Part shown: positions 40,476-52,163 of the stretch, piece by piece
How positions within the stretch are numbered: the stretch's first letter is position 1
Layout of the letters: each line of letters opens with the position of its first letter
DNA from: Cryoendolithus antarcticus
Taxonomy: Eukaryota; Ascomycota; Dothideomycetes; Cladosporiales; Cladosporiaceae
Reading direction: 5' to 3'
NCBI GenBank assembly: GCA_002077065.1
Contig: NAJO01000034.1
Coordinates: forward strand, 62,001 to 126,000
DNA length: 64,000 nt
The notes under the pieces: generated by a model
Told to the model about the DNA's origin: nothing
The model's input: the letters and a program-made list of their open reading frames with translations, nothing else
The model's database searches: none
Made by a program: the position numbers and the translations under genes

Positions 40476-41048
40476 GAGGAAACCCTGCTCTAGGGACATT
40501 GGCCACAAGGGTGCTGGGCCGGACGAAAGAATTACGATCGACTTTGAGAGTTTTCGGTGTCCGATGAGTGGAACATGAAGCCTGCAGATTACGCTGCCGA
40601 GCCCGGCCGAGGAGCTCCGCAGAAGGCATCGCCGAACGCAGCCACAGAGCTTCTCCAAGGCGTTGTTTGAGATTTGGGTCTGCGCAATGTGCTAGTGCGG
40701 AAGTGCGTCGGAAAGGTAGGCAATCCTTTTCGTACGCCTCGACTTTGACGCATGACGATCCTTAAGGGATTTACCTGAGCTATGCACAAGTTCTGCGCAA
40801 GCTGTGAAGTCACATACGATTTGGTCTGATTGTCTGGGAGCATAACACGACGCTTTATGTTCTATCGCGAATCCATTGCTGACGCTTGGCCCAGCGCGAG
40901 TCTCGTACCCTCATCGCAGCACGGTCACAGCCGCTGCGAGCACTCATCCACGAGTCGGATTGATTCCTGCGATTGGCGAACGACTGGGACGACTTCTTCC
41001 CGCATTCAGCCCAGAAGACCTTAGCCTTGCGGTATCTCCGCAAGCTTC
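40476..41048. other. intergenic, RRP40 to AspRS (convergent)
   Basis: 573 bases of 3' flank from both genes. Nothing recognised; short frames in both strands overlap and lack features. Confidence 0.45.
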
Positions 41049-42839
41049 TTACGGCACCAGCCTTCCCGGGTCCCTGGGGAAGAGACTCGCCAGCCGCACA
41101 TTAGGCAATCCCAACCACAGCATAACAATCCGCTCTAGCCCAATGCCACCACCAGCATGCGGCGGACATCCATACCGGAAAGCGTTGACATAGTCCCTCA
41201 ACCCATCGCTCTGCGGATCAACAGGCGTCACGCATTCCTTCATCCGCTTCTCGAGAAACGTGGCGTCGTGTATACGCTGAGCGCCACTCATGATCTCCTG
41301 CCCTCTCATGAAGAAGTCGTAAGAGTTCGAGAGTCCGGCATTAGGGTTCTTCGGGTCGTACTTCGCTTGAGTCTCAGCTGAAGGCATGGTATAGAAGGGT
41401 CGAATGTTCAGTGGGTATTGGTCGAGCACGTAGAAGTCAGTGCCGTACTTTTTCAACACCAGTGCGCCAAGGCGCTTCTCATCCGGCGTGCTCAAGTCAT
41501 CGAAGTCGCCAATCTCCACGCCGTCCTCGCGCAACATGGCGATGCCTTCCGAGAAGGGCAGACGAGGTACCTTGCCTGCTTCGGGGAGTTTGAACTCCTC
41601 AACGTGGTAGATGCTGCGGACTAGATCGGTCTCGCGCTTGTAGCGCGTTCGTAGACCCTCGCAAATTGACAGTATGAGCTCCTCCAGTAGAGACACGACC
41701 TCATGGTAGTCTTCCTCGAATGCCATTTCCATATCCAAGCCAGTGAATTCCGTCAGGTGGCGCGCGGTGTTGCTGTTTTCCGATCGGAAGATGGGGCCAA
41801 CTTCCATGACTTTCTCAAAGCGGGCAGCGATGAGCATCTGCTTGTAGAGCTGGGGTGACTGCGCGAGGAAGGCTTTCGTGTTGAAGTACTTGACTTCGAA
41901 GACAGACGCACCACCTTCTGAGGGTGCGCCTAAAAGGCAGGGTGAGTTCACGCCAATGAAGCCGCGCGCTCGTAGGAACTCTTGGAACAAGTTGATCACA
42001 CCATCTTTGATCGTGAAGATCGCGTGATTATGCTTTCCTCGGAGATCGATGACTCGGTTGTTGAGACGTGTGTTGAGCGTGACGATAGGTCTGCCACCCT
42101 CTTCCTCGGCCGGCTTCTCCTCCTCATTCTCTCCAGGGATTGGTCGCTCGGCATCAGCAACTTGCATCGGTAGCTGCTGGTCGGCTTTGGCTACGACGAA
42201 GAGCTTCTTGACGTGCAGCTCGAGGTGCTGGACTGTAGTGCTCTTCACCGGCTCCAACGGCTTCTTGACCAGTGCATGCACCAGCACCACACTCTCGGTC
42301 GGTATCTTACCTGCAAACTTGACCATCTGCCGGCTCAGCGTCTCGCTCTCTGCCACAACAGCCTGGATTGTGTCGGCATCCTGCCTGAATGTGATGAATG
42401 TGAGCTTTGCGCCTTGTGCTCGTGCATTCTCCACGACCCCACGGAAAACGATCTCTGGGCCACCCTTCTCGGTCATAGATGACGTGTCCTTGTATTCCTC
42501 TGCGATCTCGCTGAGCCGTACTCGTGGCACTTTTTCATTTGGAGGTAGGTAGGGCTGCGATCCGAGCATGGGGAGGTCGCCATAGTCCTCCTTCGAAATG
42601 TCATTCGCTTCAGACGCCTGCTTCTGCGCGTCCTCGGCGGCTTGACGCTTTGCGGCCTTCTCTGCCTTTACTCAGATCAGTCCCGTGACCTAGACTATGT
42701 TTTCTACTTGCCATACCTTTTCCTTATCCTTGGCTGCTTTCTTCAGGGCACTTTTACTAGGACCTTTCTCCCCATCTTCTGCTGGGGCTTCCTTCGTCCG
42801 CTCTGGGAGCTCTGCTGGAGGAGCCGTATTTTCAGCCAT
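41049..42839 (-). CDS. DPS1: cytosolic aspartyl-tRNA synthetase
   Basis: Two exons, 42839-42717 and 42665-41049, with a 51-nt intron (GTATGG donor, TAAAG acceptor, phase 0); 579 residues. The N-terminal Lys/Ala-rich helix (KSALKKAAKDKEK, AEKAAKRQAAEDAQKQ) is the tRNA-binding extension of eukaryotic cytosolic enzymes. An OB-fold anticodon domain (VVENARAQGAKLTFITFRQ) and a class II catalytic domain follow: FRSENSNTARHLTEFTGLDMEM (motif 2) and GGGIGLERIVMLWLGLPNVRLASLFPRDP (motif 3). Charges tRNA-Asp. The intron contains an in-frame stop. Divergent from the Rrt8-like gene with 274 bases between starts. Confidence 0.95.
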
Positions 42840-43113
42840 GATCATGTTAGTGTCTCCCGATAACGACTATCATGAGATTCACCACCACATATATTCCTCA
42901 ATGAGTGAGTCAGGCAAATTCAAATGGAGGGGTGTTTCGATTCAGGAAGCGGCGTTCCAGCGCAAGGTGACGTCGGTGTGGCGTAGCTGTGGCAGCACAA
43001 ACAAGGCGGCGGCATGTGATTGAGATATTTTCTGTGTTTACTTACAGAAGCATCGTTCTCTGTCGTCAACTGATCGAAGCCACCATCACGCAGTATCTCG
43101 ACTCTCGCCTATC

Positions 43114-44057
43114 ATGGCAGCACGCGTTAAGGAGACAGCGGTACAAGAAGCCGAGCACCTCAGACAGCTCACAGAGGATGGAGTGAAGTCGGGAGCATAC
43201 ATCTACCCAATCAGAGTATGCTCAATGCCGTCTAGATGCCACGTACAAGACGAATGCTGACGACAGTCTCCAGGGAATCTACTACTACCTCTCGCACCGC
43301 GACCTCTGGTCTCCCTTGACCAGCAAGCTCGTTCCAACGATCACAACCGGCCTTGGCGTGACCACATTCATGTTCGTCTTCACGTATCTGCCACAAGCAG
43401 CGATCATGGCATTCACCTCTGGCCCGCTGGCAGCCCTTTCCGCGGCTCTGCTCGTCCTCAGCGAGTCCAGTACCCTCACCATGGTCCTCAGCAAAGCTCT
43501 CTTGATCGAGGACTCCCTCATTGATACCTTCGACGGTACACTCATGTCTCGCGGGCAGTCCGAGCTCGTAGCCAGGGAGCGAACTGTCAAGTCTGGCGGT
43601 GCTGGTAATGTGATGGCTCGACTGGGCAAATTGGCTGGGAAGCCGTTCGCGAAGTTCACCCCGCAAGCTATCATTCGATACTTCATGTTCTTGCCGCTCA
43701 ACCTGATCCCCATTATCGGTACGATTGCATTCGTCGTGCTTCAAGGTCGCCGCACTGGACCCCAAGCACACAACAGGTATTATCAGCTCAAGGGCATGGA
43801 TAAGACCCAGCGCGAGCAGGCTGTTGAGAAGCGAAAGGCGGCGTATGCAAGGTAATTCGCATCCTCTTACCCTTTTTGCACGTATGCTTACCATCTTCAG
43901 CTTTGGCATAGTGGCCGTTCTTCTTGAGATGATCCCTATCGCCGGTATCTTCTTCGCCTACACGAACACGGTTGGTGCGGCATTGTGGGCTGCAGATCTG
44001 GAGCAGAAGGGTAGCACAGCACCTGCACTTCGAGAGCAGGCCAAGAAAGCGTCATGA
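43114..44057 (+). CDS. Rrt8/EI24-like membrane protein
   Basis: Three exons, 43114-43215, 43274-43851 and 43901-44057, with introns of 58 and 49 nt (GTATGC and GTAATT donors), giving 278 residues. Starts MAARVKETAVQEAEHLRQ, then YLSHRDLWSPLTSKLVPTITTGLG, several transmembrane helices (LPQAAIMAFTSGPLAALSAALLVLSESS), FIRYF-like helix IIRYFMFLPLNLIPIIGTIAFVVLQGRRTGP and FGIVAVLLEMIPIAGIFFAYTNTVGAALWA. This resembles the outer spore wall Rrt8/Lds family of lipid-droplet and membrane proteins. Function in filamentous fungi is unclear. Confidence 0.8.
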
Positions 44058-44124
44058 AATTAAGCGATGCGAAGCATGACATGGAAATGATTCGCGTATG
44101 ACGAAGGGTTTCGGAACGCACAAA

Positions 44125-45224
44125 TTATTGCTTTGGCATCATCTCTGGCCTAGGTCCCATGGGCACGACAGGCGCTCTTCCTGCCTTAGCATATCCGTAT
44201 CTAATCTGGTGGAGAGGTCAGCTCAAGGATTACGGAAAGTTGCAGACGCCTGCTACTCACCACATCGAAGTACGTGGTATTTCTGAAAGCACCTCTCGTC
44301 TCTTCAGTCTCATCATAGTAAAGATGCGAGTACCACTTCTGAATGTTGGGATAGTCATGTCTGATCATCTTCAAGTTGCATCGAAAGCTCGTGTGATACG
44401 CCTGGTCGAATCGAGCAATTGTCGGATATCTGAAGCTGTCAGTACGAGCGCTTTGAGACGTTGAAGTCTGGGCCTTCGACTCACAGCCGAATGTCAGCTT
44501 CAGTCAGTTGATCCCCGAAGATATACGGCCCCTTTGACTTCTCCAACACAACCTCCATCCGATCCAACGCCTCGAACAACTTCAACAGGCTCTCTTCGTA
44601 CGCCTCCTGCCCTTGCGCGAATCCTGTCTTGTAGACGCCGTTGTTGATCCCATCGTAGACCCAAGCGTTCATTGCGTCAATCTCTCCTTGCAATTGCTTC
44701 GGCAAGAGGCCACCTCCAGGCTTGTTGACTTCTCTCAAGTTCTCGGGTAGGAACTCATCGAATTCACAATACAGCATGCGGATGATCTCGCTTGACTCAT
44801 TACTAACTATCGTCACTCGTTGCTTGTCCCAGAGCGTGGGGACGGTGTAACGGCCAGCGTAGCTCGGATCAGCTTTCATGTACAGTTGCTTGTGAGTCGT
44901 GAAGCCATACAATGGGTCCTTCTCTTCAGACCCGAGACTTCCGTCATATGCCCAGCCCTCTGGGCCCAGACTTGCGCCCATGGTCACGAGCTGGATCACA
45001 TCCTCGAGTCCTTTGAGGGAGCGGACTAAGTTCGCACGGTGTACCCAGGGGCAGCCGCGGTTGATGTAGAGGACGTAGCGGTCTTTTGCTGGAGGGAAAA
45101 GAGAGTCCGGGGCTGAGGAGATCCAAGATCGGAAGGCTGCTGTAGGGCGTTTGAAGGCACCCGAGTCCTTGGACACGACGTCAGAGAGGTCGCTGTGGTC
45201 TTTTGATGTTGCTGATGGGGCCAT
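44125..45224 (-). CDS. Xi-class GST, glutathionyl-hydroquinone reductase type
   Basis: Three exons, 45224-44485, 44429-44261 and 44205-44125, with two 55-nt introns (GTGAGT donors), giving 329 residues. The active site is [15 protein letters not shown], with Cys58 in the CPW motif of Omega/Xi-class enzymes, which use Cys rather than Tyr or Ser. Further family blocks are [60 protein letters not shown] and [18 protein letters not shown] at the C-terminus. Xi-class members remove glutathione from glutathionyl-hydroquinones. It lies next to an MCT-type carrier and an intradiol dioxygenase (see findings). The downstream gene end is 67 bases from the Rrt8-like stop. Confidence 0.9.
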
Positions 45225-45650
45225 AGTGGCGACATATATCTCTAGCGCCTCTCGATGACAATGTGATCCCGAATCTGTTGTTGCGGTGCAGGCTATAGTC
45301 GCAAAACCTAGAGCAGTCTATGGAGGAGAACAGGAATGATTATAAAACCGTGGGAGAGTTGCAGAACTACCGCTAGACCTTATACTTGACTTACTTTGAG
45401 CTATAGCTAAAATCGACAATGCTAGCTCAGGTAATGGAAGGAGTTCCGTGGTCCTGACGCTGTAACCGGTGCTTCGTAATCTTCGGACTCTCGGTCAATC
45501 CATCGTGGAGTTGCTCTCCAGCTTCATCATGCACCATCACGTCACCCGTCAAACACTCAACACAGCCTTGCGAAAGACGCGAGGCCATCAGAGGATCGTG
45601 ATGGTGATTACTGATAAGCACATTCGCCGCTACGAAGAGATCAAAATGCG
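45225..45650. promoter_or_regulatory. divergent promoter region, GST/MCT carrier
   Basis: 426 bases between the two starts. Contains a perfect 10-base palindrome AGCTATAGCT at 45399-45408. No known binding site is claimed. Co-regulation of the two genes is possible but not shown. Confidence 0.4.
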
Positions 45651-47051
45651 ATGTACAAATCGTCCTCCGCCCTGTCCTTAGACGACAATGTTCCCGACGC
45701 CGAGGCTGTACCGCTACAAAGTCTAAAGCGCTCCTCCATCGACTCCCTTGCCTCATCAGACCTCAGTCAGTTACTTGCTGACGACGCCAGCGATGCGTCC
45801 TCTCTCGACAAGCCAATCGATGGCGGCCGTCAAGCTTGGATCGTTTTCTTCGGCTGCTGGATTATCGAGTTTACGATCTGGAGCCTACCGTTGAGCTATG
45901 GCGTCTTCCAGGAATATTACTCAAAGCATGAGCTCTTCAAGTCCAGCACCGCCATCCCCACGGTCGGTACTCTGACGGCGGGTACGAGCAATCTATGCAT
46001 GCCGTTCATGAGCATGGTGGCTGCGCGCTGGCCGCAGTACAGACGGACGCAGATGATTGCTGGTTGGGTCATCTGCGTTATCGCTCTGCTCGGAGCCAGT
46101 CTCGCGAACAGTATCGAGACGTTGCTGCTTTATCAAGGCTTCCTCTACGGGTTTGGCTGGGTGACGCACTATACACCTGTAATGTTCATACTGAACGAAT
46201 GGTTCGACAAGCAACGTGGTCTAGTGTACGGCATCCTGTTCAGCGCCAGTGGTGTTGCCGGACTCGGCCAACCCGCCTTGCTGAATTGGATGCTGCGGAG
46301 GTTCGACTTCAAGATCACATTCCGAGTATACGCCCTTGCCGTCATTTGCGTCAGCGGACCCGGTCTCTTCTTGATTCGTTCTCGCGATGTTCCTCGAAAG
46401 CCTCTGGTCCCCACGAAGGCGCTGACGAGTCTTCGACCAATCGTGAGAAGTCTCCAATTCCAACTCATTGCTTTCGCGGTCTTCGTTCAAGGGCTTGGCT
46501 TCTTTATCCCAAGGATATACATCAACAGCTACAGCTCAGATCTTGGGCTCTCGCAGAGTTCAGGCGCCTTCCTCCTCGCACTCATATCATTGTCTCAAGT
46601 CTGCGGTCAAATCGGTCAAGGCTGGGTGTCCGACCGACTCGACGTGCGAATTCCTATGTCGGTCTCTACCTTACTGTGTGGACTGGCTGCCTTACTACTC
46701 TGGGGACCTGCGAAGACTTTTTGGCCGTTGGTATTCCTCGCTCTCACATGGGGTCTGCTAAGCGCCAGCTACTCCGTGTTGTATTCGCGGATGTGCACCT
46801 TTCTGGTCGGAAAGGAGGATATTGACCGGGATTCAGTAGTGATGTTGATGTATGGGATCTTCAGCTTCGAAAGAGGTATTTCAGGCGCGCTGGCAGGACC
46901 GATCAGTAGCTGGCTGATAGGCAGCTCCGAGCAGACCATTGACTTGGCTGCGTACGGGCTGGGCAAATACGCAGGCATCGTCTGGTTCACTGGCATCTGC
47001 ATGCTTGTTGCGGCTACCATGGGAATTGGTAGGCTTCTGCCACTCAAATAA
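45651..47051 (+). CDS. MFS monocarboxylate-type transporter
   Basis: Intronless, 466 residues from ATG 45651. After a Ser-rich cytosolic N-terminus (~55 residues) comes DGGRQAWIVFFGCWIIEFTIWSLPLSYGVFQEYY, the DGG-W-V start of TM1 in fungal monocarboxylate-transporter-like (MCT) MFS proteins. About 12 transmembrane segments are visible. Also seen: YGFGWVTHYTPVMFILNEWFDKQRGLVYGILFSASGVAGLGQPAL and a cytosolic loop with RPIVRSL. Such proteins carry small carboxylates or other organic acids; some export secondary metabolites. Substrate unknown; the neighbours hint at an aromatic acid or intermediate. Confidence 0.85.
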   Translation: MYKSSSALSLDDNVPDAEAVPLQSLKRSSIDSLASSDLSQLLADDASDASSLDKPIDGGRQAWIVFFGCWIIEFTIWSLPLSYGVFQEYYSKHELFKSSTAIPTVGTLTAGTSNLCMPFMSMVAARWPQYRRTQMIAGWVICVIALLGASLANSIETLLLYQGFLYGFGWVTHYTPVMFILNEWFDKQRGLVYGILFSASGVAGLGQPALLNWMLRRFDFKITFRVYALAVICVSGPGLFLIRSRDVPRKPLVPTKALTSLRPIVRSLQFQLIAFAVFVQGLGFFIPRIYINSYSSDLGLSQSSGAFLLALISLSQVCGQIGQGWVSDRLDVRIPMSVSTLLCGLAALLLWGPAKTFWPLVFLALTWGLLSASYSVLYSRMCTFLVGKEDIDRDSVVMLMYGIFSFERGISGALAGPISSWLIGSSEQTIDLAAYGLGKYAGIVWFTGICMLVAATMGIGRLLPLK

Positions 47052-47137
47052 AGTGATAGATAGTACATAAAGAGGGCACACATCCAAGTTCACAAGTACA
47101 ACGGTGCCTTGAACGCCTCACTGAATCAAATCGCCCA

Positions 47138-48243
47138 TCAAGCCGAAGTCACTTCCGTGCCACCATGCACTCCGTTCTTTGCATCCTCCACTGCCACCAA
47201 CTTGAAATCATACTTCAGATCAAAGCCAGCTTTCTCATCCCCCTGCTTCGGCGCAAAGTCCACTACCAGACTGTCTTTGACAGCAAACACAGAATCATTC
47301 CCCAGCCACTCATCCCTCCGATCGAAGATTTGCGTAACAACAGGCTTATACCCTTTAGCCGAGATGATGAAATGAATATGCGCCGGCCTCATCGGATGGC
47401 GGTCCAGCAGCTTCAGAAACTTGCCCGCGGGACCGTCGAAAGGAATCGGGTACGGCGTCGGACGAAGGCAGTAGAAGTCGTAGTCGCCGGAGTCGGGCGT
47501 GTAGAAGCGGCCGCGAAGGTTCATGTCGGGTTGCTCGGGGTCTTGCTGTTCGTAGAGGCCATTGGGAGCGGTGTGCCAGATGTCGATCTCGGCGTTTGTG
47601 ATGGGTTTACCGGTCGTGAAGTCTGTGACGCTGCCATGCATGTGGGTCACGTCGCCGCCTTGGTCTTTGAGGATCGTGGAGGAGCCCATGGGGTAGATGG
47701 GGGCGTTCGGACGCCAGAAGGGCCCGAGGACTTCGAATTTGTTAGTAGCTGATCGCGAATGGGTAGTGAGGAAAGGGTGGTCACGTACTCGCTGTCGTGG
47801 TGGGCTTCTCCCCCGAGTCTGCAGCGACCTTGTAAGTGATCTCGTCGACCAAGCTCTCGACACCGAGGATGTCCCAGAAGAGCTGGCCCTCGTTTCTCTT
47901 GTCGTCTGACATGCGCCCGCACTCGTTCAGCTGACCATTTATGTCAGTACCAATTTCTTTGCAGTGAGCGACTTGCAAAACTCACGAACTCAACACTCTG
48001 ACTCCACTCTTCCACTGTGACCTCATTCTCGCGACAGAAGTCATGCAAATGCCTGACCAGACTCGGCATCAATTGCGCCAACCGCTTGTTCGCCTTTGGT
48101 CCAGTAGCTTTGATGACATTATCCGTGAAGTTCGGATCATACTGCGAATTCGTGCTCGAGGATGTGCCATTCGCGCCGATAGTTCCGTGTTGGCCCTCCG
48201 TGACTGGTGCCAGGTTCAGTGGCTCTTCCAGTGCGCTTGCCAT
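47138..48243 (-). CDS. intradiol ring-cleavage dioxygenase (catechol/hydroxyquinol type)
   Basis: Three exons, 48243-47986, 47930-47789 and 47730-47138, with introns of 55 and 58 nt (the second with a CTACTAAC branch site), giving 330 residues. ATG 48243 starts MASALEEPLNL; the upstream frame begins only at GTG. The N-terminal Dioxygenase_N block (LHDFCRENEVTVEEW...DDKRNEGQLFWDILGVESLVDEIT) is present. Fe(III) ligands are Tyr192 (NGLYEQQ), Tyr226 (PTPYPIP), His250 and His252 (RPAHIHF). It opens the ring of catechol or hydroxyquinol between the two hydroxyls, to cis,cis-muconates or maleylacetate-forming products. Which substrate is used cannot be told by eye. Convergent with the MCT carrier (86 bases apart). 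Confidence 0.92.
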
Positions 48244-48962
48244 GTCTAGTATAGGTGCACCAGGGCGGACTTGCAAGCGATTCTGATTGGGAGGCGGAGT
48301 AACGAAGAAGTCTTTCACGGAAAAGAAGACGAGTGAGAGAGTGTCCTGAGTAGGATCGGCTGATCAGCCTTGGTACATTTAATCTGAATAACGACAAGGA
48401 GAGCTTTGGGGTATAACTATGTACGATGAGCAGCAGCAGAGAAATGTGCTTACCATCTGCAAGCTCCGCAAGTATTTCGGAACATCGAGAAGAAGGGATC
48501 TGGGAATGGCGCGGATCAAGGGAATGCTTCCGTGAGGGAACACGCCGAAACGTGTGCCGAGTGTGTCAGAGTGGATGTAGTTCGTGGAGTCGAGGCCACA
48601 ACCTCGATAGCTGCAAGCTGTGGATATGCGGGGTCGATTCGGTGATGCAAGTGTGCCGAACGCTGGTGCCAAGCGGTCTAGTGCTGCTTTGCGCCTGCAA
48701 GAAATGCTCATATATGCCTGCGTAGATTGCAATCAGGGTAGCCTCGAATGTTAAGGTCGCTCGCACGTCTCGTGCCAGGTGTATTGCTTGCTGCCAAGCC
48801 GCATCCATGCTGCCGTCTCGATACAACCGCGAAGACGCCCTCTTCGTCTTCCCGCTCCATTCATCTCGCGTTTCATGGCATCTTCAGTCGTACCGATAGT
48901 CGGCCTATGCAGCGGTCTTCTGTTGGAAGAGCCACACTCTTTTTCCTCATCCCTTTACTAGC
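48244..48962. other. intergenic, 0.72 kb
   Basis: Promoter of the dioxygenase gene and 3' flank of the EPT1-type gene, both on the minus strand. Only short chance frames; no repeats seen. Confidence 0.4.
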
Positions 48963-50414
48963 TCACTGCGCCTTCTTCTCTTCCATAGCGGGATGCTTGA
49001 TAGTCAAACACCAGATATCGAGATAATCGCAAATACTGACAATAACATCCACCACAAAGCTCCCATAAACTCCAATCGCCAGCCCCAAACAGCTGAACAT
49101 GAACGCAACCTGGTAAACCCCATTCCCAAGCGCGCTCGGCCAGCCGAATCCAATTTTGTCTTCCAGAATCGGGCCAAGCGAGTCAATGACAGCGTAAAGC
49201 AGCGGCAACGCCAGGATATTCTGGAAAGGGAACGACGACTTCGTGAGATGTGCCGTGATCATCTGGCCCACGGAATAGGCATTAATGAGCCCGACGAAGA
49301 AGACGAAAGGCACGATATGGGCGTGCAGGATTTCCGGGTGGAGGTATAGGTAGGATACGATGCAAGCCCAGGTTCCAGCGAAAGGCAGCAACCCCAACAG
49401 CGCCTCCGTCGGCTCCTCTCCTCGCTCCTTTCGGCTCTTCATCACATTTCTCGCAGACTCAACGGTATTGAAGCCCAGGACCAGTGTGCCGTAGACCATG
49501 TAGAAGTCTCCGAAGTCCATTCGGTAGAAGGCCTTTGGAATGAAGGAGATGTAGGGGAGTCCGAGGGCGGGAAGCATGGGTTGCTGCCAGTAGGAGCCGC
49601 CGCCCATATAGGCTGTGACTGCGTAGACGGCTACGAGGGCGAGGATCCCTTCGACTGGGCCGGAGACGACGCCAAGGGTCAGGGTTTTTGTGTGGTATTC
49701 GTCCCAGGTTTGGACGTAGAATGTTAGGAGGGCTAGTGGTTGTCAGTGTCTTATACTGGAAGGTGTGAAATAGTGACGAAGGCTCACAGCCGAATAATAC
49801 AATCACAGTCCTCCACCCGTGCCCAAAGTTCATAGCCGCTGCGAACAGCAGCACTTCCAGACTCGTGTTCAGCGCATCGACTCCATGATCAAAGAGCTCG
49901 CCTAGCGGGCCAGACTGCTTCGTTCGTCGCCTGCACTCTCCGCGTCAGCCTCGCTCTCACCTCTCCACCCCATCAATTAGACAGAAAACCTACGCCTGAC
50001 TCCCATCAATAGCATCAAAAGTCTGATATAGGAACAGCCCAATCGACCAACTCGCATACACCCACGACGGACAATCCTGATCTAGCGTAGGCGTGTAGTA
50101 CAGCATCGTCAGAATATTGGCGATCACGAAGCCGAACCCAGAGAGAGTGATCTGGCATATCGAGGATCAGCTGAGGATGGACTTGGGGAAGGGGAGGAGG
50201 GCTCACGGCGTTGGGAGCCATGCTCAAAGGAAACAGCTTGATGACTTGACTCCACCAGTAGGGCTTGAGTACATATTGGGAGAGGAGGCTGCGGTCGACG
50301 GCTAGGACACAGCTACCCTCAGTATGCGGTTCAATCTATGTTGAAGGGCGGTTTCGTACCGGAGTATTTGTACTCCTTCAGCTTCTCCAGCTGCTTTTGC
50401 CGAATGTAGACCAT
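48963..50414 (-). CDS. EPT1: CDP-choline/ethanolamine phosphotransferase (Ept1/Cpt1)
   Basis: Five exons, 50414-50360, 50301-50207, 50151-49994, 49930-49788 and 49732-48963, introns 55-63 nt; 406 residues. The last step of the Kennedy pathway: transfers phosphocholine or phosphoethanolamine from CDP to diacylglycerol in ER/Golgi membranes. The CDP-alcohol motif DGx2ARx8Gx3Dx3D is exact in residues 99-121 (DGSQARRTKQSGPLGELFDH, with the last Asp three residues on). About eight transmembrane segments follow. YSAVDRSLLSQYVLKPYWWSQVIKLFP and TLSGFGFVIANILTM are typical. Whether choline or ethanolamine is favoured cannot be told by eye. Confidence 0.92.
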
Positions 50415-50902
50415 CTTGACTGCACGAATACGGATGAAATGAAGGAACCGGTCGAGACGAAACGTTCGATGATGATTATCACGGAAAGAACGTCGATGCC
50501 AGTGATGCTATCTGATATTGGGGCGGACGCGAAAGTTGGGCAAAGCGCGTTAAGAAATTGGGAAGGCATGACGTAGCGCGACAACCTTGAATGCGTTGTT
50601 GCATGTCCAGTGTACGGCGATGTTTCTGAATTGCACGATGAGCACTGCTGTAATGTGCTTGTTGCTGACTGTACACACGTGCAGCCACGGGCTCGCAGCT
50701 CCTGGCTAACTCTCCTGGCCTCACTCTTGCTGGCCACTCGATGGCAGCCTGCGGTGGCACTCTTCACTACCTTGTTCCTGCACAGCAATTTGTCCCAGCT
50801 GTGTTTCCGCACTGTCCACAGTGATTGTAATGCTTTTCACTGACAGTTGGTCCTCCACCTTGCGCCTATGCGCCTTAAGATGCCGTGCTCCACTTCTGTC
50901 CT
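50415..50902. other. intergenic, EPT1 promoter region
   Basis: Between the EPT1 start and the NIPSNAP stop, both on the minus strand. Nothing recognisable beyond scattered short frames. Confidence 0.45.
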
Positions 50903-52163
50903 TCACCCGATCGGGCTCCATGGCAGAGGCACCATGATTCGCGAGTTCATCTTCTGAATGAGCGGTACCGTGCGATGCACCGTCTCAGCCCAGCTATCAC
51001 TGTGTCAGTATCTCGTGTTATGAGCTCCCAAGATCTCATCAACATACCCAGCCTGGCCCCAACTCTGCTCTCTCCGTCCCTTCCTCTCCTGGAGATCCGG
51101 AAACTGCCACAAATGATGGACCTCGTTAAGCGCTCCAATCTGCACAAACCCTGAGCCTTGCGTTAGTCTTCACCCTCAATCTCATCTCAAGCACAATATC
51201 ACTCACAAGCTCCCACACCCTCCATAACCTCTTTCCTCGCCTCCAGCCCCTTCCGCCAATGATGCTCCCACTCAAGCAAGTTCCCCGGATGCAGCGTGTA
51301 AGTCCTCAGCTCAAATACGCCTCCAAGCTGCCTAGGTGGACTCGTAGGCCAGAAACTAAATTCCTGCATGAGAGAAGTCTTCTTGCTGGAGATAAGCGTC
51401 TTGAGCTTCCTGTCGAATTCCGCGAACTCGGGGTGCGATTGGATGGCATGGAGGGACGCGTGGTAGCCGGCGTAGCGCTGATACTCCCAAATGTGCACGA
51501 AGGTGTCGCAGTCGCCTACTTCGGTGCGCCAGCTGCCGACGAGGTTGACCTGTTGCATTCATGTCAGCCGCCATGCCGTCCCAATCTCAATACTATGTTA
51601 TGCAGTACCTTATTCTCCGGCATACCCGCCATCTTAGGATACCACCCGCCCACAAGCTCCACATACTCCTCAACCTTATCCGGCTTAACCTCATGGAACA
51701 CAACACTATGCACATACTTCCCTCTCGCCAGCACCTGCGAGAAACTCCGCTCGATATCCTGGTCCATCTTCCGCCCCTCCTCAGTCCCATAGATCAACTT
51801 CGATATCGGCCCGGAGCCGACCCGTTTCTGCTTCGCGGCGTCTTTCTCGAGTCGCTCTCCTGTAGACGTGGAAAGTGAGCCGAGGCCCAAGCCACCTAGT
51901 TCAGTAGTAGACGAAGAAGAGGAAGAAGCAGGGGAAGGGCTTTGCTTAGCTAGGATAGACGCTGCAGACTGACTCTCATGTTGCTCTCTGTCTCTCTTGG
52001 CGCGGGCGGCGAGATCGGCGCGGAAGTCCTTCTGGCGCTGGTCGAAGACATGATGCGTGTCGATCTGGACGTCTGCTAAGGCGGGGGCTTTGCTGAGGTT
52101 GTGGGAGGTGGTGGAGAAGGCGCGGACGGAGGAGGCCTTGGTGGCTACGCGGCGGGCGAACAT
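50903..52163 (-). CDS. mitochondrial NIPSNAP-domain protein
   Basis: Four exons, 52163-51609, 51549-51207, 51150-51048 and 50993-50903, with introns of 59, 56 and 54 nt, giving 363 residues. ATG 52163 opens a basic, Ser-rich presequence (MFARRVATKASSVRAFSTTSHNL) typical of mitochondrial import. Two NIPSNAP-type ferredoxin-like repeats are seen: KYVHSVVFHEVKPDKVEEYVELVGGWYPKMAG...VNLVGSWRTEVGDCDTFVHIWEYQRYAGYHASL and GGVFELRTYTLHPGNLLEWEHHWRKGLEARKEVMEGVGAWFVQIGALNEVHHLWQFPDL. It ends SRIMVPLPWSPIG, a conserved family tail. Function in fungi is unclear; animal NIPSNAPs act in mitochondrial quality control. Confidence 0.88.
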
